Assembly: GCA_016926735.1 (NCBI GenBank)
Contig: JAFGOA010000014.1
Span: forward strand, 28,112-92,111
Length of the DNA stretch: 64,000 nucleotides
Reading direction: 5' to 3'
Origin: Promethearchaeota archaeon
Lineage (GTDB): Archaea; Asgardarchaeota; Lokiarchaeia; Sigyniarchaeales; SOKP01
In this document: in pieces, positions 11,901 to 26,900 of the stretch
Layout: the number at the start of each line of letters is the position of its first letter
How positions within the stretch are numbered: the stretch's first letter is position 1
Position numbers and translations under genes: made by a program
Notes under the pieces: generated by a model
Databases searched by the model: none
What the model was told of the DNA's origin: nothing
What the model saw: the letters and a program-made list of their open reading frames with translations, nothing else

Positions 11901-14900
11901 CATACATTACCAAAAGATTATTATATTCAAGTAGTTGTACTTGATAGAGCGTATAATTCAATATCTCAAATAGAGTCTATAAAAATCTTAGATTATCAAA
12001 AGCTTGAACTTGTCGCAGAAATGACTTTTGGAGATATTTTAGAGTATAATCCGTCTATTCCACATAGTATTGAAGAATTTTCGACTAAAATAAAGGAATT
12101 TTTTGGAACAGCTGATTTATGGACTATTATATCTGAGTATTATGATACTGAATATGAAGAATGGATACCATTAGCAACAGAGACAACCCAAATTAATATT
12201 CAAGGAGAGTATGCGGATTATTCTATAACATGGGATATCTCTGAGGACATAAAATTCCTTGATTCAATGGGATCACTAAACTATGAGTATCTACCCATGC
12301 AAATAACAGACATCAAAGCAACAGAAATTTGGGGCTCTTGGGGTGTATTTAATTCATTTAACCAATGGCAACCATTATTATTGAAAAATAACAGTGATTA
12401 CTTAGATATCAATATTTATAGTTTTGATAAATCCTTGGGATGGATATTAAATACATCGTTAAGCACAGAGATCCAAATTCCTTATGTTGATAATTCTACA
12501 TTCAAGCTATTTGATATTGATAATGATGGTATTTGGGAAATAATTCGATTTACAAAGACAAGTTTAGATATTATCTACTTAAATAATAGTGTCTGGAATA
12601 TAAAAGAAAATGTCCTAGACAATCAAAATAATGTTTATTTAACATTTGATATAATATATGATAAGATATGTCAAAGCTCTACTCTTTTATTAGTTCAACA
12701 GGAAGGATCTTTCTATACTTTATATAAATATAATCTCAACTCATCTTTCTCAATAATAAGTCAATCAACTACTCAAATAATTGGAAATTTTATCCCAACA
12801 TCCATAAATATTGTTGAAAATTTTGTCTTTACAGACAGAAAAGAAATAATTGTAGGGGGATTTTACTCTCATAATTTCAGTTCAAATCTTTATATTTATA
12901 ACAATGAGAACTTAGAGTTCAAAAACTGTATTTTTGAAAATATCTTAGGAGTAATTGATATCATTGAGTATATGATGATAAATGGAATTCCTACTATAAT
13001 TCTAGGGATTAATCAAATATCAATTGGTAATAAAGATTTAGTAATTTCACTACAATATAATTATCAATTAGATGATTGGATCAAATATGAGCTGTCCGAA
13101 ATTGATGAAATCTCATTTAAAATATTTGATCTAATGTCAATAAATAATAATATTATTATTTCTGCTAATTCAGGAATTTTTAAGGCAAAAATCGAGAATA
13201 ATATTGATAATAAGATTGTTTACAATCCAAGTCTGATAGCTACAGAGACTTTTACTAAAAGTGATCTTGCTCCTGAATTTAATCCAATAATTGAGGTTAA
13301 TCATTCTCCAATATCAGAAATAACAAAAGTATTGTATAAAATAAATGATACATGGAATATCCTTGAAAAAGAAAAATATTATTATTCACCTTTTGAAGTA
13401 AAATTGCTCTTATCTGATATTTGGGAGTTTTTAGGAGAAATAAAGATTATATATAAGTATGATTCAAAATCTGATGAACAAAAGCAAAAGCTTGATACTA
13501 CCTTTGAAATATTACATGGATCTTCCAATAAAGAGCAAATATCTGCGTCAAGCACTTTTATAAATGAGTATCCTCAACCCTTACTCTATTTAAATCCTAC
13601 TACAGATTATAGTTCTGATAATGCTGATTGGATAGAATTAAGACACGAGTGGAATGAAAGGGGAATAAATTATAGATATACCCCTATTCAATCAGAGTAC
13701 AATGTAGCTAATTTTGCTCAGGTATATACCCCATTTTCAAAAAATACAATTCTTAGTATTGATGAGAATTTTCAAATAGATCTTAGTTCAAATGATGATA
13801 TTGGAGAAATTATTGCTGTAAAAGGTATATATTATGGAGGTGAAAATCAAGCATATCACTATCCAATATTTGATTATGAACTCTTAGGTAATGATATATT
13901 ATCACTTAAAAAGTGTAATACACGATCATTATATAAAAAAATATCAATAGACTATATTCCTCAAATAGAGTTAGTACAATTACCTCAATTTAATGAATTT
14001 TGGTTTTTACCAAACACTTCTAGAAGTCTTGAAGAGCCTTACTATGTATGTAATGTTATGGATGATGTAAATGTTTATAAAGACTTTATTCATCAAAAAG
14101 GAGATAATGATTATATAATTGGATATAATGAATATGGAATGTATATTAATTTTACAAATGAGATTAATCCTATAGGAATCCCAAAGGGATCAGTATATTA
14201 TGCAAAAAATAATACTAATTATTCAACAAAAATCTCAATGAAAGATTATGCGATTTATCCATATGAAATTATAGACAAGAAGGATGAGTTAATTGGAGGA
14301 AAATTAATTATAACCCTTAAAGCAGGATTAAATGATATTTTATATGCTGAATTATCCCAGATGATACATGATTCATTTGATATAACAATTAGTCTTTATC
14401 TATTGGACTCTAATAAACAAAGAACCTTTATTCATTCAATTAAAAAGACTTTAGGCTCTAATATTGGATTCTTATTGCGAAATATAGAAATATCTCTCAA
14501 TGAAAATACCCTTTCAAATGGAGAATTAGAGTTATTAAAACAGTCTGTAGCTATTGATTCTGAAAATGATCTATTAGTCTCTTTTGAAACTTCATTGGAT
14601 AATCTAAAGGTTAATGCTGAAATAATCAAAGGTCATTATGCACAGGAAATAATTGATATTTCCTTTGAACCAAAAATACTTAGCTCTGCTCAGATTTATA
14701 ATGGAATACCAATCAATCAAACTTATGTAAACGTACCTCAAGACAATATACAATTAGAATTGATAAATAGATCTCTATACCAATTTAATTCTGAAAGTCT
14801 AAATTATGATTATGAAATTACCATTCAATCATTAAAGGCTGAAAATCTTAAAATTGATGAAAATGATTACGAATTTAATGAAGATGAGAAGACTATAAGA

Positions 14901-17900
14901 CTTCAGAATGAGTGGACGGGATATAGTGGATTAATAACCGCAAATATTACATATAAAGCGTTTAATTGGGATAGAAATAAGATATCAACAGAACCAATTA
15001 TATTTAATTTTAATGGAAATTTCATCAATAAAACTACGCAATTTTTAGAACTTGAGGTATCATTTGATAATAAGGGAGTACCTGGATTTGAATCATATGC
15101 TTTTGATTCAGAAGGTAGATTGTCTTTAAATGCTGAGTCAAAAGATCCAAATCTCATAAAAAGTTATTTTTATAATTTTAGATTGAAAAAGTGGGAGAAA
15201 ACTGAATTTATTGTATATACAAAAATTTCAGGTAAAGAAGGTAATAGCTTACCAATATATTCTTATGTCTTTGATAGGACTGCTATAACATTTGAGGATT
15301 ATTTCAATCAAGTTAATGAAAATAATTTTGAATTACAAGTAATATTTATTGTAGAATGTGAAATAGAAGCGTTCTATCTATCGAGAATTTCATATAATAT
15401 TCAATCTATAAATCCAAAAGTATATTATAGCCCTCCTCAGAATGAAGTAGAAAATACACTTGAAGTTCAATTTGATGTAGATTTAACTAATTATTTTAAT
15501 AATCCAGATATTTATATCAATCAAATAAAGATCACTTTAGATTATTTAGCATCGCTAAATTTGGATAATTCAGAAGACTTTATTCAAAATGCATTAGTTC
15601 AAGAAACACATGGAGTATATGTTCTAAATAAATATCTTGAGTATCAAGAGACTAATCTTGAACAAAATCATCTCTTTCTCTCTAAAGATGATCTAAAAGA
15701 TATAATTATCTATAATTCAGAAGCAAACCTTTATTATCTTAGAATAAAAGTTAGCTATAGTTATTCTCTACTTCTTTATATGAATTTAGGAGATATTTTA
15801 GGAGAAATTAGATCTTCTCTTCAATTATTGAAATATGACTTGTCTCTTTCATTTACTCATTTCAAAATGGAAAGAATCTCAGCATTTAATAATAATATAC
15901 CTTTTGAATTACAAGAAATTATTATTCCAGATTATATCCAATCAGGCAGTCAAATATTCACTCAAAATAATTATCTTAATAATTGTATTGGAATTTTTAA
16001 CGGTTTTCTCAAGAAAAGTAAAACAAAACAACGATTAATGCTTAGACAAAATCTTTATTATAGAGTAAAGGATTTTGGTATCGATCACCAAATACTATTA
16101 GATCAAAGATATAATGATTTTCAATTCCAAATCACAAAACCAGTTGGAGCTTTATTGTCACCCTCAGAGATATATATTTCAAATGAAGAATTATTTAGAG
16201 TAATAACATCCTCAGACATATCAAAAGCAGAATTATATGTTATAAATGATCAAGAACAGGATGAATATATTGGAGAATTGACTCCTTCTGAATCGGAAGA
16301 AAATATCTATGAATATAATTGGCAATCAATACAGCAAGATACTAATTCCCAAACAGGAGATAATATCAAAATAAAGATAATTCTTACAGATCTTTTGCAA
16401 AATACAAATAGCTATGGATATAGTCTTCTTGCAAAATATGAACTTGATAAGCCTGAAATATTAATTTGTAATGGGACTGAGAATTATGAATACACATTAA
16501 CAAATCCATTTACAGAAATTCGATTCAAAAATTCAGAAAATAAGCTTTTAGCTTATTGGAATTTTGAGGAAGGGTGGGGAAATATGGTATATGATGCTCT
16601 TGAAGGCACAGACGGAACTTTAATTAATATGGAAAATGTTAATTGGGCTACAGGTATAATCGGTAATTATAGTTTATATTTTGATGGAATTAATGATTAC
16701 ATTAGAACAAATGTAAATCCAAATATCAATTTTAGAACTAGCGATTTCTCGATTAGTCTATGGGTAAATCCTGAAAACGTTCAATCCTCAACATTATTCT
16801 CGAGTATGGGAGATGTAAATATCTCGCTTCAATTAATAAACAATCAACCTTATTTCGAAATTATAGATAATGATGGAGACTTCCTTTCCAGAAGTATAGA
16901 TATTCAATTAGAAATTAATCAGTGGTATCATCTTATTTTTACTTGGAATGGAGAGGAAATAACAGCATACATAGATAGAGCAATAAATCAAACAGCTCAA
17001 TTAGGAGATGGTAATTTAATAGGCGATCTAAGTACCAATGCTCCTATTTATATTGGAGGTAATGAGAATCCAATAAATCAATATCAAGGACTTATGGATG
17101 AAATAATGCTGTTTGATTTTGAGCTAAATACAGATGAAATTGATTACTTATTTTATAGGAATGAATTTCAGGAGGTTATTTCTGAATCTAAATGGTGGGA
17201 AATAGAAAATGATAATATAGAAGGTGGAGTAATTACAGGAGAGAATTGGCAAGAGGGAAAAGTAGGAGAACAATCATTTCAGTTTAATTCCCATTCAAAT
17301 TCTCCTGAAATCAACGATTTTAATATATTTGATGGACAATCAACTCAAACAGGAAACTTAGAGAGCACTAAAGATAATAAAGGTATAGATTTAACATCTA
17401 CAGAAACATCATTTAATTATGATTTCTCAGATAATAGAAGAATTTGGGAATATGATCAAATACTATGGGATGAGGACTTTACAGTATTTGACTCCTCTTA
17501 TATGAATTATATCTCAAATCCTAATTATGGAAGCTTATTTGAAATAACCAACAACTTAAATATGTTTAATAGATTTCCAACAGCTTCAACTAATATAAAC
17601 TGGAATGATTGGACCGATTTTAACTATAATAATTATTATACAACTTCAAATTGGGATCAAAATGGAGCTTTATCTTCTGAATTAAGACAATTTAATTATG
17701 ATTCAGCACAAGGAAATGATTTAATATTTACTCAGAATAAGGGTATGTGGGATAATCAATGTGGTCTAGAAGATGTTGGAGGAGATAAAGCAACCTTTTC
17801 CTCAACAGACTTAGATTTACAGGATGTAGAACGGTTTTCTCAAGATTTTGAGAATGGGGATTTTACAAATATTTCATATCCAGATTTTTACAATAAAAAT

Positions 17901-20900
17901 TTTGCTTATGATACTAATAGAATTTATTTAGAAAATCAATATCCTGAAATTCATTCTCAAGAGGATTGGATAGATTGGAGTCTAGATAGTAATTCACAAT
18001 TTTCAACTTCCTCATGGAATCCAAGCACCCAAAAATTAAATTCTGATTTAAGATTACGACCAAGTCTAAGTAATCCTATTTATGCATCATCAACTAATAT
18101 CAATAAAGCAACAGATGCATTTGTACATTGGGATTTTGCTCATCAACCTGGTACTGGATGGTGGCAAAATGGATTTCTTTTTTATAATCAAATTGCTAAA
18201 GGACTCCATCCTAAAGCAAATTATGATGCTCTAGCTGTATATCCAGATCAACCGAATTTAGAAGAGCCAAAACATGGTTATACAAGGAAATTTGAGTATA
18301 GTTTAGAATTTGAAGGGGATCTTTATGATGACCATGTAAAAACGGGAATGTCGATAAAGGATTTTGCAATAGGTCCTTTTTCTATATGTTCTTGGGTATA
18401 TTCTAATGTACCTTATAACGATCATCGTTGGAATACTATTATTGGTGAAGATTCTGGAGGAGATTTCAATTTGGCTCAAATAGATCGTGAAGGAGATGGA
18501 ACTTTCCGTGTACATATAGATGGTATTATTGAATCTACTGAGATTCCATGTCCACGACTTCCAGGATGGCATTTGATCAGTTTAGTTTTTGATGGGAATA
18601 ATATAAAACTTTATACAAATAATGTACTTCGAGGAACACTTCCAACCTCATTCTCTCCTGAGAATTTATCAAAAGGGAAAATAAGAATAGGTGGAAGAAG
18701 TGTCTTGGGTGAGAGCTGGGACGGGTATATTGATGAGGTAATGATTTTCAGACACGCTCTTTCTGATTATGATATTAATTGGTTATATACATATCCAACG
18801 TGGGAATCCATCATTTATCAAGATAAATCTAAAATAAATGAAAAAGATGGAATTGGTCTGATCTTAGAAAAGACCTTGGATGTTCAAAAACTTATTCCAA
18901 ATGGATCAAGAGTATTTGAATATCAAGGAGAATCAGGTCATACCTATGATACTCAAGCAGACAATTGGTGGGAAGATGTAGATGCTTTATATAATCAATA
19001 TGGAACATGGGCGGGTTCATCAGGACCTGCAACAGTTTGGACAAATGAATATGTGACTGCTCAAATAGAATCTGGAAATATTAATCAATATTGGGAAAGA
19101 ACAGATATTCTATTAGATATAAGTGCTCTATTAACACCCGCAGATGAAGTGGGCTATTTTGCGATTTATGATTATAGTGATTCAACTTATAAACAGATTT
19201 TTCGAATTACAAGTAATGATGGTTATGATATCTATTGGGACAAGTTTAACAGAATTCAAATAAATTCCCATGATAATTCTGTTATTGATCCAATAAATTC
19301 GAATGGAGATATGGAATTTTATTTCCATAATAAAGCTTGGGATTTTTGGAGTTTAGATTCAACTGTAAGAGTCCTAATGAATCAATTTCTCATTTTTAAC
19401 TATGTTCGACAAATTGAAAGTGAGATTAATTTTAATTTTGGAGATGCTTTAGATGGCGAAAACGATTATTTCTTATCTTTTGCTGGAAAATGTGATGCAG
19501 GAACAGCCTCTTTACAAGTTAATGATAATAATGTACTAAATATAGGTTCTGGGAGTTGGACCGAAGAGACAGATATTTACTTAGAGAATCCAACCTCCAT
19601 ATCTATCAATTTGGATTCATATGAAACAAATAATATAGAAATAGATTACATTTTTCTTAAGAAAGCTGTCCCTACTGATGATTATTTTGCAGAATTAAAA
19701 AAAGAAACTGATTTTAAAGGATTCTTAAATAGATATGATGATTATGATATTTATGATAAAAATTTTGAAATGAATGTTGAATTTGAATATAGATTTAATG
19801 TTAATGATGAATTATGGTCAGAAGCAAGTATAGCCGAATTTTATCTATATGATAATTATTATAATATTTTTATAAATGATAATCAATGGCACACCTTAAA
19901 TGATCATATTATATTTAATTCTGATTCCCAACCATATCTTAACATGACTTTTATTATTGCTAACGGATTGTTAGAACTTAGAAATATGAAATATCATGTA
20001 AGATTTCTATGTAAAGAATCATTTCAAGAAAATTGTATCCTACAACAATCATATATTATATCTGAACAAGTTTCAGACTATTTGCCCCCAGACACTTATG
20101 CAACGTATCGTCAGGATTATGGTTATTTTTTTATAGAAATAGATTATGATTTCAAAACACTCGATGATGGAAATAATTATAGACTCTATAATACATCTAA
20201 TATATACAAGTTTGGAATTGGAATTGATATCCTCAGTGATGGTGTCTGGTTAGATACACAATGGAAGCATCTTAGTAATAACAATTATACAGGAATGCTC
20301 TCCTTTGATGTAAGGTCATTTTTGAATAATAATTCTTATCTTACTTTTGAAGCATTTAATATTACAATTGCTTTAGCAGGTCTGAGTTCTTGCGAGATAA
20401 ACAGAATTTCTCTAATAGAAAGAGCAGATGAAGTGCATCAAAAATCAGAAGTTGATTATTATATGACTCTCTCTCTTTTTGAACATAATTATAATAATAT
20501 ATATGATACTTTAGAGCATTTAAATATTACATTTAATGCATATTCTAATGTAACCTTTTCTGATGGCTATTCAGATGCATTTAAGTTTGACTTATTGGTT
20601 TACAATGTCAGACATTCTCAATGGGAATCAATAGTAGATGTGGTAAAATTACTTCCTAAAGACGGATTCTGGGAAGCAATAGATGCTGAAGAATATATTA
20701 ACTCAACAGGACATATCTCGTTTCAAATAAAAGCTCATATATTATATTATTTTGAATATGAGATTTATTTAGATCAATTCCGTATTGAATGTGAATGGAT
20801 AAGAAATGGAGGGTTCAATTACTCAACTCTTTCATGTGAATTTACGGATACTTTTCTGAATATTTTTGATAATGAAGAAGGATTTGATAAATTATACAAT

Positions 20901-23900
20901 ATTTCAATTAATTTTGATTATAATTTCTCAATTCTTAATACTCAATATGATGCATATGCGAAAGTAATCATAGATGGAAATGAAATAATGTTATCCAGCA
21001 CCGAAGAATTAAATAAACAATTTATGTATTCATTTATATTTGATTCAACAAATCATAATTCTTTTGATATTATATTTAATATCTCAAATGGAAGATTATC
21101 TATACCTCTTCTTACAGATGGTGGTGATTTTAATTTTGACATAAATATGAGATTTGAATGCATTCAAGAGACCTCAGGAAATAGAAAATTACAACAGATC
21201 TTTGATATTTCCCTTCCAGATCAATTAAATAATTTTAAAGAATTTATAAGAGAAAATGGTTACCTCAACGTCTCATTAGATTATGATTTGATTATACTTG
21301 AAGATGGGATTCAATTTTACAATTTATATGGTAGAATAAATAATTTAGAAATTATTTTCTGGGTAAAAGCTGATGGTGTTTGGCATAATGATACTGTAAT
21401 TCAAGCAGACTCTAATATAACAAATGATTTAATAAATTACGATATTAGAGCATTTTTAAATGCGAATAATTTACAGAAATTTGAAGATTTAAATATAACA
21501 ATCGTCTCAAGTGGACAGAATAACCTAACTATTCATGATATAAAATTCTTTGATCATAGACACAGATTACCAGCAAATATAGTGACTACTATAGAATTTC
21601 CAGTAGAATTACTATATGTAGATTATGAATTTGAATTGATCTATGAATATGATATATCAAATGGTTTAGATGGTGTCTTTACAAAAGAAGAAATCTCAAT
21701 ATATAATTTTATAACAACCCAATATGAGATATTGACTTCTACTGATGATTTTACACCTCTTTCCTTTAAATTAGACAATAATTACATTGATCCCATATAT
21801 AATGCTATTAGGATAAATATAAGCTACGAATATTATGGAAATGAGCAAGAACAATTTAATTTAGACTTAGATGTTTTACAAGCAGTTCAATATAATCATA
21901 TCACTTTTGATATTCCTACTGTCTTTGAAAATCCTATGGGAGATGTGTCATTTGCAGGATGGGTAAAATTAGATTCACTTTCTGAATTATCTACTCTCTA
22001 TGGAGAATTCAAAGAAAATGGAGATGTCATGAATTATTTTGGAATTACTGGAAATGGTGAATTATTTTTTGATAAAATAGGGCTTTATGATAATAATAAT
22101 GTTACTAGTGTTCCAAATATTATAAATTTAGGAGAATGGACTCATATTGCTATAATCCAACAGGGAGATTATATCTCTTTCTATAAAAATGGTCTTAAAA
22201 TGGGAGATACACAAATCTATATGAAGACATACTCTAATTTTATTCCTGAGATAATAAGTATAGGATCAGGGTATCAATTGAATTCTTATTTCCATAATAG
22301 ATTTCATGGTTGTATTGATGATATTAGATTATATAATTTTCCACTTACATCTACAGAGATAAACTTCTTATATAATATGGGAAATGGTCAATTTGGATCT
22401 CTTTCAAGGAGGGTTGCACAACCTCGGAATTTTATTCCTTCTGAACAATATAGAATAATAGATCTAAAAACAGGGGACGAATCTGAATGGATTGATTTTC
22501 ATTCTCAATCAATTAGGAATTTGCATGATCTAGGCTCCTTACCAAATGAATTTCAAATCGAGTATATGCTTATAGATTATGCTGGAAATACTGCAATTAC
22601 GGATGTATATAATAGAAATTATAAGACAATACATCATTCAAGAAATTCGTCTATAACTTGGATTGATGAGACTCTTGATCTTAATAGTGGGAATCCAGAT
22701 GAAAGGGAGTTGATATTTGAAGGATCATTTGGAGGAGCTAATTTAGACGTTTTAATTAATGGTTTTAGATATGGAACAGCAAGTTATAATCCTATATTGG
22801 ATCAATATTCAATAACTTTTGGTATAGAAAATGATAAATCTACTTTAGTTGCTTATTCAGATCCGATAATGAGTCCAAGCATCTATTCAAATGTAAATCC
22901 CCTTAATAGAATATCTTGGAATGTTAATAGAGAAGATCTATTTGGAGTAATAAAACATATTTTAGTCGATCAAGATGTTAAGATTACAAATCCCTTAACT
23001 ACTAAGGCTACTCAAAAACTATATTTAGCTCATTTATATGATAGAGGGGTTATCTTAGATGATTATATGAGAATACGGGATGTATATTATATCAATAGTA
23101 CTACGAATGTCTCTGAACATCTCTTATATGGAGAATATCTAATTAATGATCTGGGAGTTGTATCTTTTCCAGAATATTCTAAAGTTTATGATCTTTATAA
23201 TAAAATTGATGAAATTAAAGGAAAAGTACTATATTTTGAATATGATACATCTCAATTTTCCAACATGCTTCATCAAGATAATGCAGATGGTTTTTATATT
23301 GAATTATCTATACCAGATCTTTATTATAGACATACAACAATCGAGCAACTAAATATAAAATTCAATGATGCTTTAGGCAAATGTTTTGCTAAGACTTACT
23401 ATGATCTTGATTTAAGGAAATATTTCATTGGACCAGATAAGGATAACTATGAAGAAGTAATATTTGGATTTGGGAAAATGCGTACAATTCCTCTTTATAT
23501 TGACTTGCAAGAAATCTCATTTTCCAATCCTTATGCTAAATTTGATTTGAGTATGCTTGAATCCATTTCAATAGAAATTATTGATAATAAGCAATTTCCA
23601 AGTTCTTTAATGCAATATGAAGAAGGAATTTCCCTTCTAAATCTTCCATATCAAAAAATTGCCATAAAAACTATTAAGCTTTATAATTCAATTTCAGATG
23701 ACTTAATTGAAGATGATCAAGGATTTATCCACTCACAAATAAGATTACAAGCTCCGAATTATTTCAATGTATTTGTAGATGATGACTTTAAAATTAAACG
23801 AGAAGAGATTAATCTTACAGACATAAGTATTTATGCTAACCAAGAAAAGATTGTAGATTTTGTTGATATCGAATATTCAGATAATATTGAGGTGTATTTA

Positions 23901-26900
23901 AGGTATAACAAGTCGCTATCTCCAATTCCCTTAGAAGATATTTATTATATCCCCTTATCTTTATGTAATGCCTCATCTAATGAAATTTTGAGATTTTCAA
24001 CTATACGTTGGATCTCCTCAGTAGATTATTTACCTGCATCTGAATTTGCATCTAAATATTATTATACGAGTTTTAAAGTGCCAGATTGTCTGGGGACGCA
24101 TAATATTAGCTTCATCTCCTCTGGAACATCATTATATAAGATAAATATTGATAATGCTCCAATAATAGCACTCAATGTTACTCAAGAAGGACTTTCTGAG
24201 TCTGAACCTCTATATCTAGAAGAAGATCAATATGAAGTAAAATATAGAGAGGACTTCATGCTTAAGGGGTGCATTTTAGATAATGATGATGTTATTGTAA
24301 AAGATGAGGTATATGATTATTGGTATCAGACGGCATACGATGGAGAAACCACTCATAAGCTAGATATTATATCTCCTTATGGAGATAAAAATTTTATCGA
24401 TACAACACAGGTTGCTGTGTATTATATAAATGAGGATTCTGAAAAAGCTCCACTTTATATTAATATGGATAATATATATTATTTAGATAATACAATAATC
24501 AATTCAGATAAAGTTCCTGAAATTCGATACAGTAATAATCAATTTAATCTAAATATATACTGGAATACCTCTTCCATTAATTTTATAGATTATGATACTA
24601 CTTTACTCGTCTCATATAAAATAATAAAAGGACAACCAATATCTCCCCTTTCTTACAGTAAAATAGATGATTTAGGACACAATATGTATTCAAATTTAAT
24701 CGAAATACCTTTTGTAGAATATGATCTTATAAATAAAGAGTGGATCACCAAAAAGTCTATAACAGACAGATTCTCAATTGATAAGAACTTGCTGTATTAT
24801 GAGACCTATCAAAAAAATACCAATATTGAAGGACCAAGTTATTTAGTAAATGGAGAGAGAATTAATCTAGATATTCTTTCTTTTGAACATGCTTATGTAA
24901 ATAAATCCAATACCCTAATTCCAATAGAATTGTTACCTGAAAATTATACATATTCCATTATAGATGGAACACTTCATTTTGAATATTTAGATTTTAAACA
25001 AGGAGATATTGTTACAATTGGATACTATGCATATCATCCAATTATGTTGGATTATTCCCTAGAAGAGCAAAATCTCGAATATATTCGTCTTATCTCTCAA
25101 TCAAATTACTCTAACTATTATGAATTTACCCAATCTAAATATAAAATTTCTGAAGATGGATTCACTTTATTTTTACAAAGTTTAGGAGATATCGATTTTG
25201 AGACATCTGAATTTGATATTTATGATCTTATTGAAGTAAAATATCATGCATCCTTAACAAGAAGAGTTGATCTATCTAGTAGTATTCTACTATTGGTTCA
25301 AGATGAGACGGGTAATTACCTACCAGTTGATACAATTCCTATTGATAGTTTAGGATTATTTGAATATCAAAAGACATTTTCAATTGATAGTCTTCCATTA
25401 CCTATGAATTATGGAAAGACTCTTGTAAATATGAGAATAGATTATTTACCAATTAATATTTATGACAAAACTAAAGAATCCATCCAACAAATTGATTATG
25501 AATTTGAGGGTAAGAAAAGATATTCAATAAAAGAATCTAATGATTGGAATAAGGAATTTCGAATCTATACTATTCCAAGAAAAGTTAAGCTGGAAATGAT
25601 AGAAGATCCAACTCAACAAATGGTGGTAAGTCAGACATTTAAGGAAAATAGAGAATATCAATTAAATCAAAATCCATTAGAGACAATTGAACAAGGAGAA
25701 GAATATTCATCTCTGCAAATTGATGCTTTAGTAAAGCAAGATTATGATTTTACCTTTAAACTTACAGATTTTAGTGAGAACAATCCTATTGAAAATTCAA
25801 TTGTTTGGGCTCATATCGGATTAATACCAAAAAGCGAGACGCAATTTCTAAATCCTAAAGCTATAACTGACAGTGGATTACCGATTTATTATGAATCTTT
25901 AGGAACTGAGCTATTTAGCTCAAGAGGTCCAGGCGAAGGACCGAATAAGATGTATGGATGCCCTCTTATCTATGATAATGATAATACATTTTTCTCATAT
26001 GGACCATATTATTGGGATTATCGAATCACTAATGAACTGGGAGAGGTATCATTCAATATCTCTTTAGATCAAGATTATCTTGAAGATTTCAAACAGAATT
26101 TTGGGGATTCAGAAGATATTACTTCAATTGAAGATGTTGTCCTTTATATTAGAGTCTTTTCCTCATATTTTAATTGGCAGGATATGAGTATTGATCATCC
26201 AGAACATTATATATGCTCAAAGCAGGGAGATATATTTGATGGTCAATCCATTCTTGAAAATTATGATTTCACTGATTTATCCCTTCAAGATTCTACTTAT
26301 GCTGAAGGGATTATAAGATTACATAAAAAAGATATTGCATTGGGGATTGTTGATAGACTATCATATCAATTAAGAGAAAATATTCCTGAATATGATGATT
26401 TTTCATTTAATATATATTGTACTGAAGCAGAACCCATTCCAAGTTCTTCTTCTCTCTCTCTGTCCTCTCTTCTTCAAGTCTATGAATCAAAAGATTTAGA
26501 AGCTACAATGACGAGTATTCTAAATGAAAATCATTCATATATTTTAAAAGCGAAATTCATTGATCCTCAAGGGAATGCTGTAAGGAATCCTTATATCACA
26601 GAAGAAAAATCCTATGACTTTTTCTTTTCAATAAAAAATGGATTTAATAGTGGAAAGATCACAATTCCAAATGATACAATAGCATACATCATAAATGCTT
26701 TAGGTCTTGGAATGTCCACTATTCAAATTCAAGTATTAGAATCAGCATATTATAAATTTTCTCCAATTATCACAGTACCTTTTGATATCCAATCTGAAAA
26801 TTATCTAAGGTTCGGAGAAAAAAATCTAAAATTAGATTTGATTGAGCCATATATCTCAGCATGGGGAAATGCCTATAGTAATAATGAGGAAATGCCATTT

